Source: Acidobacteria bacterium UBA7540
Lineage (GTDB): Bacteria; Acidobacteriota; Terriglobia; UBA7540
Direction: 5' to 3'
Assembly (NCBI GenBank): GCA_002478145.1
Contig: DLMI01000011.1
Span: 78,530 to 142,529, forward strand
Length of the DNA stretch: 64,000 nucleotides
In this document: in pieces, positions 44,218 through 52,566 of the stretch
Layout of the letters: every line of letters starts with the position of its first letter
Numbering within the stretch: position 1 is the stretch's first letter
Notes under the pieces: generated by a model
Databases searched by the model: none
Told to the model about the DNA's origin: nothing
What the model saw: the letters and a program-made list of their open reading frames with translations, nothing else
Translations under genes and position numbers: made by a program

Positions 44218-45347
44218 GCTCTGCGTTTCTCGCCTTTGAATCGACGAAAAAAGGAGTTCACCGCCCGCCTCAGAGGGCGTCCAGCAACGACTGGGCGAGT
44301 CAGAAACGCGCGCCCCACGTAGACCAGAGCCCGAACGGGGCTTCCCCGTCGGTAGTGACTCCGAGCAGCCGAAAGCATTGCATTTGAAAGGGTGAATCTA
44401 TCGACCGGGCTGGACCTCGAGAGATCGATCAATTCCTCAAATAACCGTAGCACTGCATCGTCCTGAGAGGCTCGTGACATCAATCCAATCAAGTGAACAT
44501 AGCCGTTGACAAGAACTCGTTGTCGTGAGGTCTGGCTTACTCCCAGTTCCTCTAGAAACCCTTCAGAGATCACCGGCTCTCGGCAAGTGGGTTCGATCGA
44601 ATGATCGAGCCTGACTAGCGACAGTGCATGGGCACCTAGAACCGAGAGCATTTGTTGCCTTGAGTCACACATGGTTAGCTGCTTCGAGTGGATTCTCTTG
44701 CGGAGCACCACATCGGGCAGATTGGCCACCTCCCAGCCCTCGATGATACGAAGACTGAGGTCGTAATCTTCCGCGCGCAAGAACTGAGCCCGGTAGCCTA
44801 CAGTGGCGTCGAACGCTTGCTTTCGCATCATTAAAGCGGGATGAACAAGGGGAAATGAAAAGGAGCGCAGCGCGGCTCGAATCGACGCGTCTTCCAGAGG
44901 AAGCTGCTCAAGAAAAAGCCGCCGCCCTTGATCGTCGATTCCCTCGACAGCCCCGCCCAGGAGGCCGACCTTCTCGTGATTCTCCAGGAATGCGACCTGC
45001 CGATCGAGGCGATCCGGCGGTGCCACGTCGTCTTGGTCCAAATGAGCAATATACTTGCCCCTCGCTAGTGCACAGCCGCGGTTGTCGGATGCAGCAGACC
45101 CTCTGTTCTCCTGATGGAAAACGCGAACTCGCGGATCGCTTCTCCCATAAGAATCAAGTATCGAAGCAGTCCCGTCGGTCGAGCCGTCGTTAACGATGAC
45201 GAACTCGAAATCGCTGAACGTCTGCGAAAGGATGCTCTCGATGGCTTCGCGCAGGAAGCGTTCGCCATTAAAGACACTCATCACAACGGAGACAAGTGGG
45301 TTGCCTTGCAAGGTCATCTCCGGTATGATGACGCTAACGGTCGACAT
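44214..45347 (-). CDS. GT2-family glycosyltransferase
   Basis: 377 residues. LVSVVMSVFNGERFLREAIE near 18, FEFVIVNDGSTDGTASILDS, HQENRGSAASDNRGCALARG and KYIAHLDQDDVAPPDRLDRQ near 93 with the DQDD metal site. RAEDYDLSLRIIEGWEVANL near 190 provides the ED motif. The C-terminal ~130 residues are helical and basic. It overlaps the end of the WbsX gene by 14 bp. Sugar is unknown. Confidence 0.88.
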   Translation of the reverse strand: MSTVSVIIPEMTLQGNPLVSVVMSVFNGERFLREAIESILSQTFSDFEFVIVNDGSTDGTASILDSYGRSDPRVRVFHQENRGSAASDNRGCALARGKYIAHLDQDDVAPPDRLDRQVAFLENHEKVGLLGGAVEGIDDQGRRLFLEQLPLEDASIRAALRSFSFPLVHPALMMRKQAFDATVGYRAQFLRAEDYDLSLRIIEGWEVANLPDVVLRKRIHSKQLTMCDSRQQMLSVLGAHALSLVRLDHSIEPTCREPVISEGFLEELGVSQTSRQRVLVNGYVHLIGLMSRASQDDAVLRLFEELIDLSRSSPVDRFTLSNAMLSAARSHYRRGSPVRALVYVGRAFLTRPVVAGRPLRRAVNSFFRRFKGEKRRA

Positions 45348-46545
45348 ACTCGATACTCTGATTTGTAGAAGTTCCCAATGCTCGTCGTGTTGCCTCTAGG
45401 TACCTGCGGCCCCACCTCAGGCAGGGCTCCAGATGGTTGCCTTCAGCCCATTCATTCCAGGCATTAATGAAAACCAATGAACCCTCGGTGATGCCTGAGT
45501 TTTCGCTGGACGCGATGCCGACCCTCCGTCGGTTCACAATTTCACGCAACCACCGTTCGTAGATCTCTGGCGTCGAGTTAACAAGAATGACCGCGCCCTG
45601 CTTTCGCCTCGGGCTATTGTCCCAACTCGGACACACGCAGGGTATCCGCGGATAAGCTGGAACTGGAGTCGCTAGTGCACTCTCGACAAGGTCTTCGTAC
45701 TCACAGACGAGGTTATCGCGGAATCCGGGTTCGGCCGTTCTGAGCCTCGTCCGATGCCACCACTTCCTACGAGGAATCCGCGAGTTCAACAGTACCGACC
45801 AACGCGGCTGGAACTCCACAGAAGAATCGAACCCCATGTTGCGCGGATCGCCACGCTCGTCACTAAAGCTCTCCACTCGGGCCAGAAATAAACCCTTCAA
45901 ACCCGCACGTTCTGCCTCGCGCTGCCACGCTGCCGTTGTTTTTTCCGGTTCGGGCAATTCCGATGCGCGGTAAACCAAGAATAGCGGCCGGTCCGCGACT
46001 CGAATGTAACGGCGATCTAGGAAAAGAGGAATCAGGCTCCGGATGTGCGCCACATCATCTGCCGCGCTGTAGCGCTGCTCGAGCAGCACGTTGGCTTTCT
46101 GTCCGTCCCACCCGCGCGTCCAATTCTCGTTGGCCCAGCAAAGACAGAAAGGAAAGTCGGGCTCTCCGCTTTTCCAGACCTCGTTTACCGGACGATCGAG
46201 AACCTGCCGCCCGTTGAACCAATAGTGATAGAAGCAAAACCCGTGGATTCCGTAGCTCGCGGCCAGCTCGGCCTGAGCCGCTCGCGCCTCTGGCAGTCGC
46301 AAATCATAAAACCCCAAGTCAGCCGGCAAGTGTGGCTGGTAATGACCTGGAAATCGAGGCCTAGCTCTTACGACATTGGTCCATTCAGTGAAACCTTTCC
46401 CCCACCATTCATCGTTCTCCGGGATTGGGTGGAATTGGGGAAGGTGGAAGGCAATGGCCCGGACAGAACCGCGGCTTGCGGGGGCGCGTTCGTCCGGCCT
46501 CGCGTTATTAGAATTCTGAAAAATGTCCGAAGCAGAGTGATTCAT
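45334..46545 (-). CDS. WbsX-family protein (GH99-like domain)
   Basis: 403 residues. RAIAFHLPQFHPIPENDEWW and GKGFTEWTNVVRARPRFPGH near 28-67 are diagnostic for the WbsX family, followed by YGIHGFCFYHYWFNGRQVLD near 115, LCWANENWTRGWDGQKANVL near 150 and FINAWNEWAEGNHLEPCLRW near 370. The family has a TIM-barrel related to GH99 endo-mannosidases and often occurs, alone or fused to GTs, in O-antigen loci; its reaction is unproven. The conserved tryptophans and acids are all present. It is coupled to the GT2 gene downstream. Confidence 0.92.
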   Translation of the reverse strand: MNHSASDIFQNSNNARPDERAPASRGSVRAIAFHLPQFHPIPENDEWWGKGFTEWTNVVRARPRFPGHYQPHLPADLGFYDLRLPEARAAQAELAASYGIHGFCFYHYWFNGRQVLDRPVNEVWKSGEPDFPFCLCWANENWTRGWDGQKANVLLEQRYSAADDVAHIRSLIPLFLDRRYIRVADRPLFLVYRASELPEPEKTTAAWQREAERAGLKGLFLARVESFSDERGDPRNMGFDSSVEFQPRWSVLLNSRIPRRKWWHRTRLRTAEPGFRDNLVCEYEDLVESALATPVPAYPRIPCVCPSWDNSPRRKQGAVILVNSTPEIYERWLREIVNRRRVGIASSENSGITEGSLVFINAWNEWAEGNHLEPCLRWGRRYLEATRRALGTSTNQSIEYVDR

Positions 46546-46558
46546 GATTCCCGGCTTT

Positions 46559-46746
46559 TAAGTCGTCGGAGGACACACACGCTTATTATGGAACCGGTTA
46601 CACCCTCCGCTATCCTGTTTGCTCCGTGCAGCCGCCTGGCTCAAATGCGCCTCCAACCTTTCTCCTGCGCGTCGTAGGGTCCAGAAACTCCGGACCACCT
46701 GCACCCCGCGGCGGCCCATCCGCTCACTCTGCTCTCGTTCTCCAAG
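46559..46746 (-). pseudogene. C-terminal remnant of a GT4 gene
   Basis: One minus-strand frame reads RMGRRGVQVVRSFWTLRRAG ERLEAHL, clearly the same region as RLARRALEVVRSFWTWKHAA ERLSWHL at the end of the GT4 at 42717. The remainder of that gene is absent; the frame ends at a stop near 46559. It marks a deleted GT4 between WbsX and the GT9 gene. Confidence 0.8.
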
Positions 46747-46749
46747 AGG

Positions 46750-48015
46750 TCAGTGGTCGCCGGCGGCTGTGTCTGTCCTAGCCCCTGCGTCGAGAAGACC
46801 GCGTGCAGCAGCCCAAACTTTGTCGGTTTCGACCCCGAGAATACAGTGCGCTTCGAGAGACTCACAGGAATCGCGGCACGGGGCCGTGGCGTGCACAGGT
46901 TGAACGACCACGTGAGGCACGCCCCAGGGATGGAGCCGAGCCGGCGAGTTATAGTGCTCTGTATCACCAGCTTCTGGGTGGCACGAAATCTCAACCACCC
47001 TACTGCCTGCCGCCGCGGCCAAGTGCATGGGGCCACTGTCGTTGGTGACAGCGAGCTGGCAACACTCGAGCACTGCGGCCGTCTGACGCAGGGTCGTCCG
47101 GCCTGCGAGGTTGAGGAGTGCGGCCCCCAAACCTGACTCTAGCTGTGCGCCAAGGTGGCGATCTTCCGGCCCGCCGACCACCGCAAGGCGCGCATCGTAT
47201 TCGCGAACGAGCGCCCGGCCCAGTTCCACAAAGCGTTCGATGGGCCAGCGCCGCTTGCGGGCACCCGCGCCCGGCGCAAGGGCAATGACAAGATCATGGG
47301 GCCCGATACCTTCGCCCGCGCACACTTTCCGGGCGAAAGAGCGGTCTTCCTCGTCGAGCCAGATCTCCAGGCGGTCATCCCGGGCGTTGGCCCCCAGAAA
47401 TCGTAAGACGTCCAGATTCCTCGCCACTTCATGTTTTGCATCGCGGTTGTCTATAACGTCGGTCAGCAGGCGGTCGAGCCCCGCGTTCTGTTGGTGTTTG
47501 CGCTGGCATACGTGTTCCGAATAACCGACACGTCGCGAGGCTCCGCTGAAATAGGTAAGATACGTTGAGAAAAAGCAATCGACGTCCCATCGGGGCAGTA
47601 AGGCAAGATCGAATCGCCGCTTCCAAAGTCGCGCGGCCGGGACATAGAGAATGCGGGCAAGCAGCTTGAGTCCTTGCGCCCGGCCCGTCGTCCGCCAGTC
47701 GAACGTGCACACCTCATTGACGTAGGGACACAATTCGACGAGGTTCAAAACCTGCGGCCTGACAACCAGCGTGATCCAGGCCGCTGGGGCATAGCGACGC
47801 AGTTCCCGCAGAAACGGCGTCGCCAGGACTACGTCACCGATCTCATCCAGGCGCACGACCAGGATCGCCCGCACGCTCTTCAGCGGTATCTCTTTGTGGG
47901 CGCGCCTTCCCGCCAAGAAGTACAGCGACCGACCGACGGCGCAGGCTGCCTCCGGCGTCGTCATCCCTCCCACCATTCTACGCGTAATGCTTTTTAGTCC
48001 AGGTAACGGTCTCAT
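46750..48015 (-). CDS. GT9-family heptosyltransferase-like protein
   Basis: 421 residues. AILVVRLDEIGDVVLATPFL near 50 is the GT9 N-terminal signature, VIALAPGAGARKRRWPIERF near 240 and LAVTNDSGPMHLAAAAGSRV near 320 the donor site. It is longer than typical GT9 (about 350) because of an N-terminal ~45-residue extension and a cysteine-containing tail (TAPCRDSCESLEAHCILG). An internal start may be used. It is followed directly by the GT4 remnant. A role in adding heptose or a related sugar is inferred. Confidence 0.87.
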   Translation of the reverse strand: MRPLPGLKSITRRMVGGMTTPEAACAVGRSLYFLAGRRAHKEIPLKSVRAILVVRLDEIGDVVLATPFLRELRRYAPAAWITLVVRPQVLNLVELCPYVNEVCTFDWRTTGRAQGLKLLARILYVPAARLWKRRFDLALLPRWDVDCFFSTYLTYFSGASRRVGYSEHVCQRKHQQNAGLDRLLTDVIDNRDAKHEVARNLDVLRFLGANARDDRLEIWLDEEDRSFARKVCAGEGIGPHDLVIALAPGAGARKRRWPIERFVELGRALVREYDARLAVVGGPEDRHLGAQLESGLGAALLNLAGRTTLRQTAAVLECCQLAVTNDSGPMHLAAAAGSRVVEISCHPEAGDTEHYNSPARLHPWGVPHVVVQPVHATAPCRDSCESLEAHCILGVETDKVWAAARGLLDAGARTDTAAGDH

Positions 48016-48052
48016 GCTGTACGGTCAGGGGTTCGGGGACGAGGTGGCCCGT

Positions 48053-48793
48053 TTATGGTCCGTGCTTGGCGAGCAGCCAACCGCGCGACTCATCTAACCC
48101 GAGGATACTGAACTGTTGGTCCTTTTTGATGTGCTCGCAGCTTCGGAAGTGCTTGATGTGATTGATGTCGTCAAGCAGGAGTAAGTACGAATGATTCTGC
48201 ATCACTCGCTCCAGGATCGAGAACTCCAAGAAGCCGATGCCTCCCGCCGAATCCATTATGATCAAAGGGTCCTTTGTCTGAAATCTGACAAGGTACTTTT
48301 CCAGCAAGTCTCCCCCGGCGTATGAAAAAACTCTGTCGAAGAGCCATCTCATTGCCTGCCTTCGGCCTTTGTGCGCGCCTCCGAGCGCGCCGAGGATCTC
48401 GTTTCGGTAGAACCGCACTGGATCTCTAGTGTCGTCGATAAAGATGTCAGGGTATCGGTCAGGGTTGCGAAGAACATGGTCGTTCTCAAGAAACTCCAGA
48501 GCTGTCTTTGCGGCAACAGTTCTCCCCCAGAGCGGCGTGACGAAAGGAAATCGCCGCAGATTGCGCTTGGCCTCACGCCAGCTAACCCAGTTGACCTCGA
48601 TGGTCACAAAAACCTCAGGCGGGCTGCTGGCCGGGAATGATTCTGCGGCAAATGTGGTCGATCCCAGCCCGAGATAGGTTCCGGTTTCTAAAACGTGGCT
48701 AATCCTCTGCCTGGATAAAGTCTCCCTGAGCAACAAACGAAGTTCTTCGCTTCCCTGCATACCCGTCGCAAGGTATCCACTTCGGGGCTTCAT
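48053..48793 (-). CDS. putative SAM-dependent methyltransferase
   Basis: 246 residues. SHVLETGTYLGLGSTTFAAE near 35 resembles the E-x-G-x-x-x-G-x-S/T variant of SAM motif I, EVFVTIEVNWVSWREAKRNL follows, and DIFIDDTRDPVRFYRNEILG near 115 and HSYLLLLDDINHIKHFRSCE near 200 provide acidic strands. It resembles the 213-residue protein at 27497 in outline. Start ATG 48793 lies 14 bp after the Wzt stop codon. Function on a glycan is inferred from context. Confidence 0.65.
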   Translation of the reverse strand: MKPRSGYLATGMQGSEELRLLLRETLSRQRISHVLETGTYLGLGSTTFAAESFPASSPPEVFVTIEVNWVSWREAKRNLRRFPFVTPLWGRTVAAKTALEFLENDHVLRNPDRYPDIFIDDTRDPVRFYRNEILGALGGAHKGRRQAMRWLFDRVFSYAGGDLLEKYLVRFQTKDPLIIMDSAGGIGFLEFSILERVMQNHSYLLLLDDINHIKHFRSCEHIKKDQQFSILGLDESRGWLLAKHGP

Positions 48794-48807
48794 GTCTTCG
48801 AACCTCG

Positions 48808-50109
48808 CTATCCTGATCGGGAGTTCGGCCGCGCCGAGACGGTGTCGAGCTGCTGCAATTGGAATCGGCCCTTTGGAACTACTGCCGCAAGGATGGAGTG
48901 GATGTTGAGTGCGGCGGACTCGTCAGTTGTCGTCACCTCCAGGTTGACGATCTCCGCCAGCAGGTCCTCCATTCCACGCTCCGATCTTAGGCCGAAGCTG
49001 ACGTTGTACTGACCGGGCGTCAGCGCAACGTGCAGGAGTTCAACGTCAAACGCGTACCGCCCGGGCGGTAGAGTGAGGTACCCGATGTCGTGAAAGCTCA
49101 GGCTGGACGTAATCTCAAATCCCAACGCCGTAAAGATACTAACCCCCATTTCGAATCTGGCAAGCTGCCTCGTCACCTCAAAGCCGACAGTAAACCGAAG
49201 TGCTGCGCCAAACGGGAGGCTCCAGCGGCCATCCTTGTCGGGATTATTGAGCCTGGCCCACACCAGGCGTGCGCCACCCTTAAGCCACGAAGAGCGCGGT
49301 TCCTCGTGGAGCGAGATAACTTCTTCCTGTTCCGAGCGCAGTTGTAGGTATTTCGCAACCACTTCGGAGATGTTGCCGACGCGCTCGATCCCCCCCATGT
49401 TCAGCAGAAGTCCTCGTGAACAAAGTCCAACCACCGCTCCCATATTGTGGCTTACGAAGAGCACCGTGCGTCCCTCTCGGCTGACCTCACGCATCTTCCC
49501 GAGGCACTTTTTTTGGAACTGCACGTCGCCCACCGCCAGCACCTCGTCCACAAGCAGGATCTCCGGCTCAAGATGTGCTGCCACTGCAAACGCGAGCCTC
49601 ATTTGCATGCCGCTGCTGTAGTGCTTGAGGGGCGTGTCGATGAACCTCTCGACCTCGGCGAAGGCCACGATTTCGTCGAACTTGCGCTCGATGTCCCTCT
49701 TGCGCATGCCGAGGATGGCGCCGCTCAGGGAGACGTTCTCCCGGCCCGTCAACTCGGGGTGAAAACCCGTTCCCACTTCCAGCAAACTTCCGACACGTCC
49801 CTTCAATCGAGCATGTCCTTCGGTGGGCCTGGTAACTTGGGCCAGAATCTTGAGCAGGGTGGTTTTGCCCGCGCCGTTGCGGCCGATGATGCCCACCACC
49901 TCGCCCTGATGGACCTCGAAGGAGACATCCTTGAGCGCCCAAATGTGCGTAGCATCGGCGTTGGGCGAAGCAGGCTTTCGCCGTCTGAAGAGGCGAGCCG
50001 GAGCGGACACGGCGCGGGCAAGTATGTCGCGCAAGGCAAGGTAACGCTCTCGCTCGCCGATGCGATAGCGCTTGCCCAGACCTTCAGCGCGAATGACGAT
50101 GTCGGACAT
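48808..50109 (-). CDS. wzt: Wzt-type ABC transporter ATP-binding subunit with glycan-binding C-domain
   Basis: 433 residues. The first ~250 form the ATPase: Walker A GIIGRNGAGKTTLLKILAQV near 75, signature YSSGMQMRLAFAVAAHLEPE near 165, Walker B EILLVDEVLAVGD and switch VLFVSHNMG. Residues 250-433 form a Wzt-C-like beta-sandwich (FTVGFEVTRQLARFEMGVSI, PGQYNVSFGLRSERGMEDLL), which recognises the cap of the finished O-polysaccharide and gives export specificity. It works with Wzm (51400). The two genes are separated by the 265-residue gene and repeat arrays, unlike the usual adjacent arrangement. Confidence 0.93.
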   Translation of the reverse strand: MSDIVIRAEGLGKRYRIGERERYLALRDILARAVSAPARLFRRRKPASPNADATHIWALKDVSFEVHQGEVVGIIGRNGAGKTTLLKILAQVTRPTEGHARLKGRVGSLLEVGTGFHPELTGRENVSLSGAILGMRKRDIERKFDEIVAFAEVERFIDTPLKHYSSGMQMRLAFAVAAHLEPEILLVDEVLAVGDVQFQKKCLGKMREVSREGRTVLFVSHNMGAVVGLCSRGLLLNMGGIERVGNISEVVAKYLQLRSEQEEVISLHEEPRSSWLKGGARLVWARLNNPDKDGRWSLPFGAALRFTVGFEVTRQLARFEMGVSIFTALGFEITSSLSFHDIGYLTLPPGRYAFDVELLHVALTPGQYNVSFGLRSERGMEDLLAEIVNLEVTTTDESAALNIHSILAAVVPKGRFQLQQLDTVSARPNSRSG

Positions 50110-50110
50110 G

Positions 50111-50296
50111 TTAGTGGTCAGTTGTCAGTTGTCAGTGGTCAGCGGAATAGTGAATGGTGAATGGTGAATTATGAATTGTGAATGGTGGATTCCCGGTCCC
50201 AGCTTCTTCCTTCTTGCTTCTTGCTCCTTGCTCCTTGCTCCTTGCTTCCTGCTTCTCAACCCGGCCCCCGCGCCTTCATCATTCATAATTCATAAT
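50111..50296. repeat. heptamer tandem-repeat arrays (set A)
   Basis: Successive arrays with an exact 7-bp period: GTCAGTT (50117-50142), GTGAATG/ATGAATT (50148-50192), TTGCTCC/TTGCTTC (50204-50257) and AATTCAT (50277-50308). Each array has its own consensus but the same period. They fill the gap between the Wzt start and the stop of the next gene, whose last codons lie within the fourth array. Confidence 0.85.
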
Positions 50297-51094
50297 TCAG
50301 AATTCATCAGCGGCCATCTTCGCATCGACATTCTTCTGAACTTGATCCCGCACTGCCGTTTGCTCTTCGGGGGACATGGCGTCCCAGATTTCGACAAAGC
50401 GGTTCACTTCCTCCTCTTTTTCCAGCTCGTCCATCACCGGATCGCGGCGCCGGCTGAAGCCTTTCCAGCGCAGCTTGCCCTCGGAGCGTTTTCGGATGAG
50501 CTTGCGCAGCCAGAACTCCACTTGCGACTCGAGCTTGCCCAGTTCGCGAAAGAAGGCATCGAATTCCATGAGCCCCAGTGTCAGGGCATTGGCGCGGGCC
50601 ACCGTGTCATCAAGGCTCATTTTGGCCGGCGCCGGCGCTTCTGCGAATGTCCTGTGCAACCTCTCCGTCTCCCAGCGCGCCTGGGCGTGGAAAAACCGCA
50701 GCCGCCGCCAGACGGTTTCCGCCAGCCCGCGCACGATCGCCTTCTCTTCTTCATCTCCGGGAATGAAGATGCGATCGAACAGGGCCAAGTGGCGCTCGAA
50801 CTCTGCGGGATCTTCGCCCAGCCACGCAACACTGTCTCGAACCGTACGGCGGGCGAAGAGGCCATGCTTCAAGGCATTCAGCCGCGCGGCAGCATTGCCC
50901 TCCGGACTGCGCCGGGCAGCGATGGCTTTGGCGAGATTGGCACGGCTGGCCCGGAGACGCTTTTCGGTGGGCCGGTAGGCTCCCCTCGACGCCGCGTGGG
51001 CTTTCTCCAGGTTCGCGCGTCGCGCCGCCAGCTCGCGAGCGGTCAAGGGCGCACCAGGCTTGCGGCCTCTTCGCGGTAAAACAGGATTCAGCAT
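50297..51094 (-). CDS. 'SPEG...NALKHG' family protein of unknown function
   Basis: 265 residues. ARRSPEGNAAARLNALKHGL near 60-80 is the signature of a widespread family of uncharacterised proteins that turns up at varied genomic positions. The N-terminal 60 residues are arginine/lysine-rich repeats (RRANLEKAHAASRGA, RASRANLAKAIAARR), a possible nucleic-acid-binding region. The rest is helical with charged segments (DELEKEEEVNRFVEIWDAMS). No membrane part. It interrupts the Wzm-Wzt pair, and both its start and stop codons are made of heptamer repeats, so it looks like a later arrival. It could also be a shorter protein starting inside. Confidence 0.65.
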   Translation of the reverse strand: MLNPVLPRRGRKPGAPLTARELAARRANLEKAHAASRGAYRPTEKRLRASRANLAKAIAARRSPEGNAAARLNALKHGLFARRTVRDSVAWLGEDPAEFERHLALFDRIFIPGDEEEKAIVRGLAETVWRRLRFFHAQARWETERLHRTFAEAPAPAKMSLDDTVARANALTLGLMEFDAFFRELGKLESQVEFWLRKLIRKRSEGKLRWKGFSRRRDPVMDELEKEEEVNRFVEIWDAMSPEEQTAVRDQVQKNVDAKMAADEF

Positions 51095-51399
51095 TCAGGA
51101 TTCAGGATTCAGGAAGAGCGTTTACTGACTCAGGAATCCTCGCTCCTCCATTGCGCTAAAACAGGATTCGGGATTCGGGATTCAGGATTTAGGAAGGGCG
51201 CTTTGCGGCTTGGCGAAAACGGCTTCCGTATTGTGAATTATAAATTCTGAATTGTGAATTATGCAATGTTCAACAGGAGACTGTTAACTGTGAACTGTCG
51301 ACTGTTTTTCAGGATTCAGGATTCAGGATTCAGGAGTCAGGAGTCAGAAGCAAGGGGCCGGAGACTGTTAACTGTGAACTGTCGACTGTCGACTGCTTT
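51083..51399. repeat. heptamer tandem-repeat arrays (set B)
   Basis: Between Wzm and the NALKHG gene: GATTCAG arrays (51085-51113, 51168-51192, 51310-51340), AATTATG/AATTGTG (51230-51262), and AACTGTG/GACTGTC (51280-51304, 51362-51390), all with 7-bp period. The composite unit AACAG-(GATTCAG)n-GAAGAGCG-TTTGCGGCTTGG recurs here and at 52.26-52.35 kb. No gene is seen. Confidence 0.85.
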
Positions 51400-52254
51400 T
51401 CAAACAACGTCCGCGATGGTGCCTTCCATCCTTCGGAAGAAGAACAGGCCGCCAATCAGCACAACGATCACGGCGCCCGCCGACGCTGCGAGCAACAGGC
51501 TTGGCGGTTGGCCCTTTCCGGTCAGTGCCCAGCGAAACCCTTCGATGACCCCGGCCATGGGGTTCAGTCCATAAAGCCAGCGCCAGCGCTCCGGCACCAA
51601 GGTGCTGGGATAGGCCACAGGTGAGGCGAACATCCAAAACTGGATCAGGAAGGGCACCACGTAATGCACGTCTCGGTAGATGGCGTTCAGCGCTGAGAGC
51701 CACAAGCCCGCGCCGAGCGCCGTTGCCACGGCCAGAAGCAGGAAAGCCGGAAACAGCAGGATGGCTTTGCCGGGATGGACACGGTAAAAGACCATCATGG
51801 CCAAAAACACCACAAACCCGATGGCAAAATCCACCAGACCCGAAACCACTGCCGAAAGGGGCAAAACCAGCCGGGGGAAGTACACCTTGGTGATGACGTG
51901 CTGATGCCCGACCACCACATTCGTGGCGTTTTGGAGCGCCCCGGCGAAATACATCCAGGGGAGCAGAGCGCTGAAGTAGAAGATCGGATAAGGCAGCCCG
52001 CCCGACGGAATCTTGGCCAGGCGGCCGAAAAACAGGCTGAAAACCATCATCGTCGCCAGCGGCTGAATAACTGCCCAGGCGGCCCCAATCGCGGTCTGCT
52101 TGTAACGAACTTTAATGTCGCGCCAGACGAAGAAATAGACCAGCTCACGGAACTGCCAGAGCTCGCGAAAATTCAGGTCGAGCCATCCGCTGGGCGGAGT
52201 AATGTCAATGACAGGGACGTCTGTCAGCGGTATCGGGACCTCCGTTGTGCTCAT
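51400..52254 (-). CDS. wzm: Wzm-type ABC-2 polysaccharide export permease
   Basis: 284 residues with six hydrophobic segments. Family motifs: LWQFRELVYFFVWRDIKVRY near 28-47 (amphipathic gate helix), QTAIGAAWAVIQPLATMMVF, and NPMAGVIEGFRWAL near 240 in the last loop. These permeases form the channel that carries a complete undecaprenyl-PP-linked O-polysaccharide across the inner membrane, powered by Wzt (48808). The stop lies just beside the repeat arrays. Confidence 0.93.
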   Translation of the reverse strand: MSTTEVPIPLTDVPVIDITPPSGWLDLNFRELWQFRELVYFFVWRDIKVRYKQTAIGAAWAVIQPLATMMVFSLFFGRLAKIPSGGLPYPIFYFSALLPWMYFAGALQNATNVVVGHQHVITKVYFPRLVLPLSAVVSGLVDFAIGFVVFLAMMVFYRVHPGKAILLFPAFLLLAVATALGAGLWLSALNAIYRDVHYVVPFLIQFWMFASPVAYPSTLVPERWRWLYGLNPMAGVIEGFRWALTGKGQPPSLLLAASAGAVIVVLIGGLFFFRRMEGTIADVV

Positions 52255-52257
52255 GGA

Positions 52258-52566
52258 AGAACAGGATTCAGGATTCAGGATTCGGGATTCAGGAAGAGCG
52301 TTTGCGGCTTGGTAGAACAGGATTCAGGATTCGGGATTCAGGAAAAGCGTCCAGTTTCTAATTTCTGCTTTCTGCCTTCTCCGTGCCTCTGTGCCCTCCG
52401 TGGTGAAAAGCTTTTACCACGAAGGTCACTGAGAACACGGAGCGCCGGCACAGAGACAGTGAGAAAGAAACTACAAAACAAGCCTTCCACTTTCCAGTTT
52501 CCAATTTCCAGTTTCGAATTTCCAGTTTCCAGTTTCTAATTTCTACTTTCTGCTTTCTGCCTTCCC
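52258..52566. repeat. heptamer tandem-repeat arrays (set C)
   Basis: The 312-bp gap between Wzc2 and Wzm is filled with GATTCAG/GATTCGG arrays (52262-52291, 52318-52342), TTTCTAA/TTTCTGC (52354-52378), the imperfect palindrome TGGTGAAAAG-CTTTTACCA (52400-52419), and a long TTTCCAG/TTTCCAA/TTTCTGC array (52490-52562). All arrays keep a 7-bp period. No gene or clear promoter is seen. Confidence 0.85.

Noticed and set aside
50171..51079. 302-codon plus-strand ORF
   Set aside because: It runs through heptamer repeats (translated as SLLLAPCFLL) and then antisense to the NALKHG gene; no protein-like features beyond the repeats.
50111..52566. Possible CRISPR array
   Set aside because: Repeats are only 7 bp and directly contiguous with no unique spacers; no cas genes nearby.
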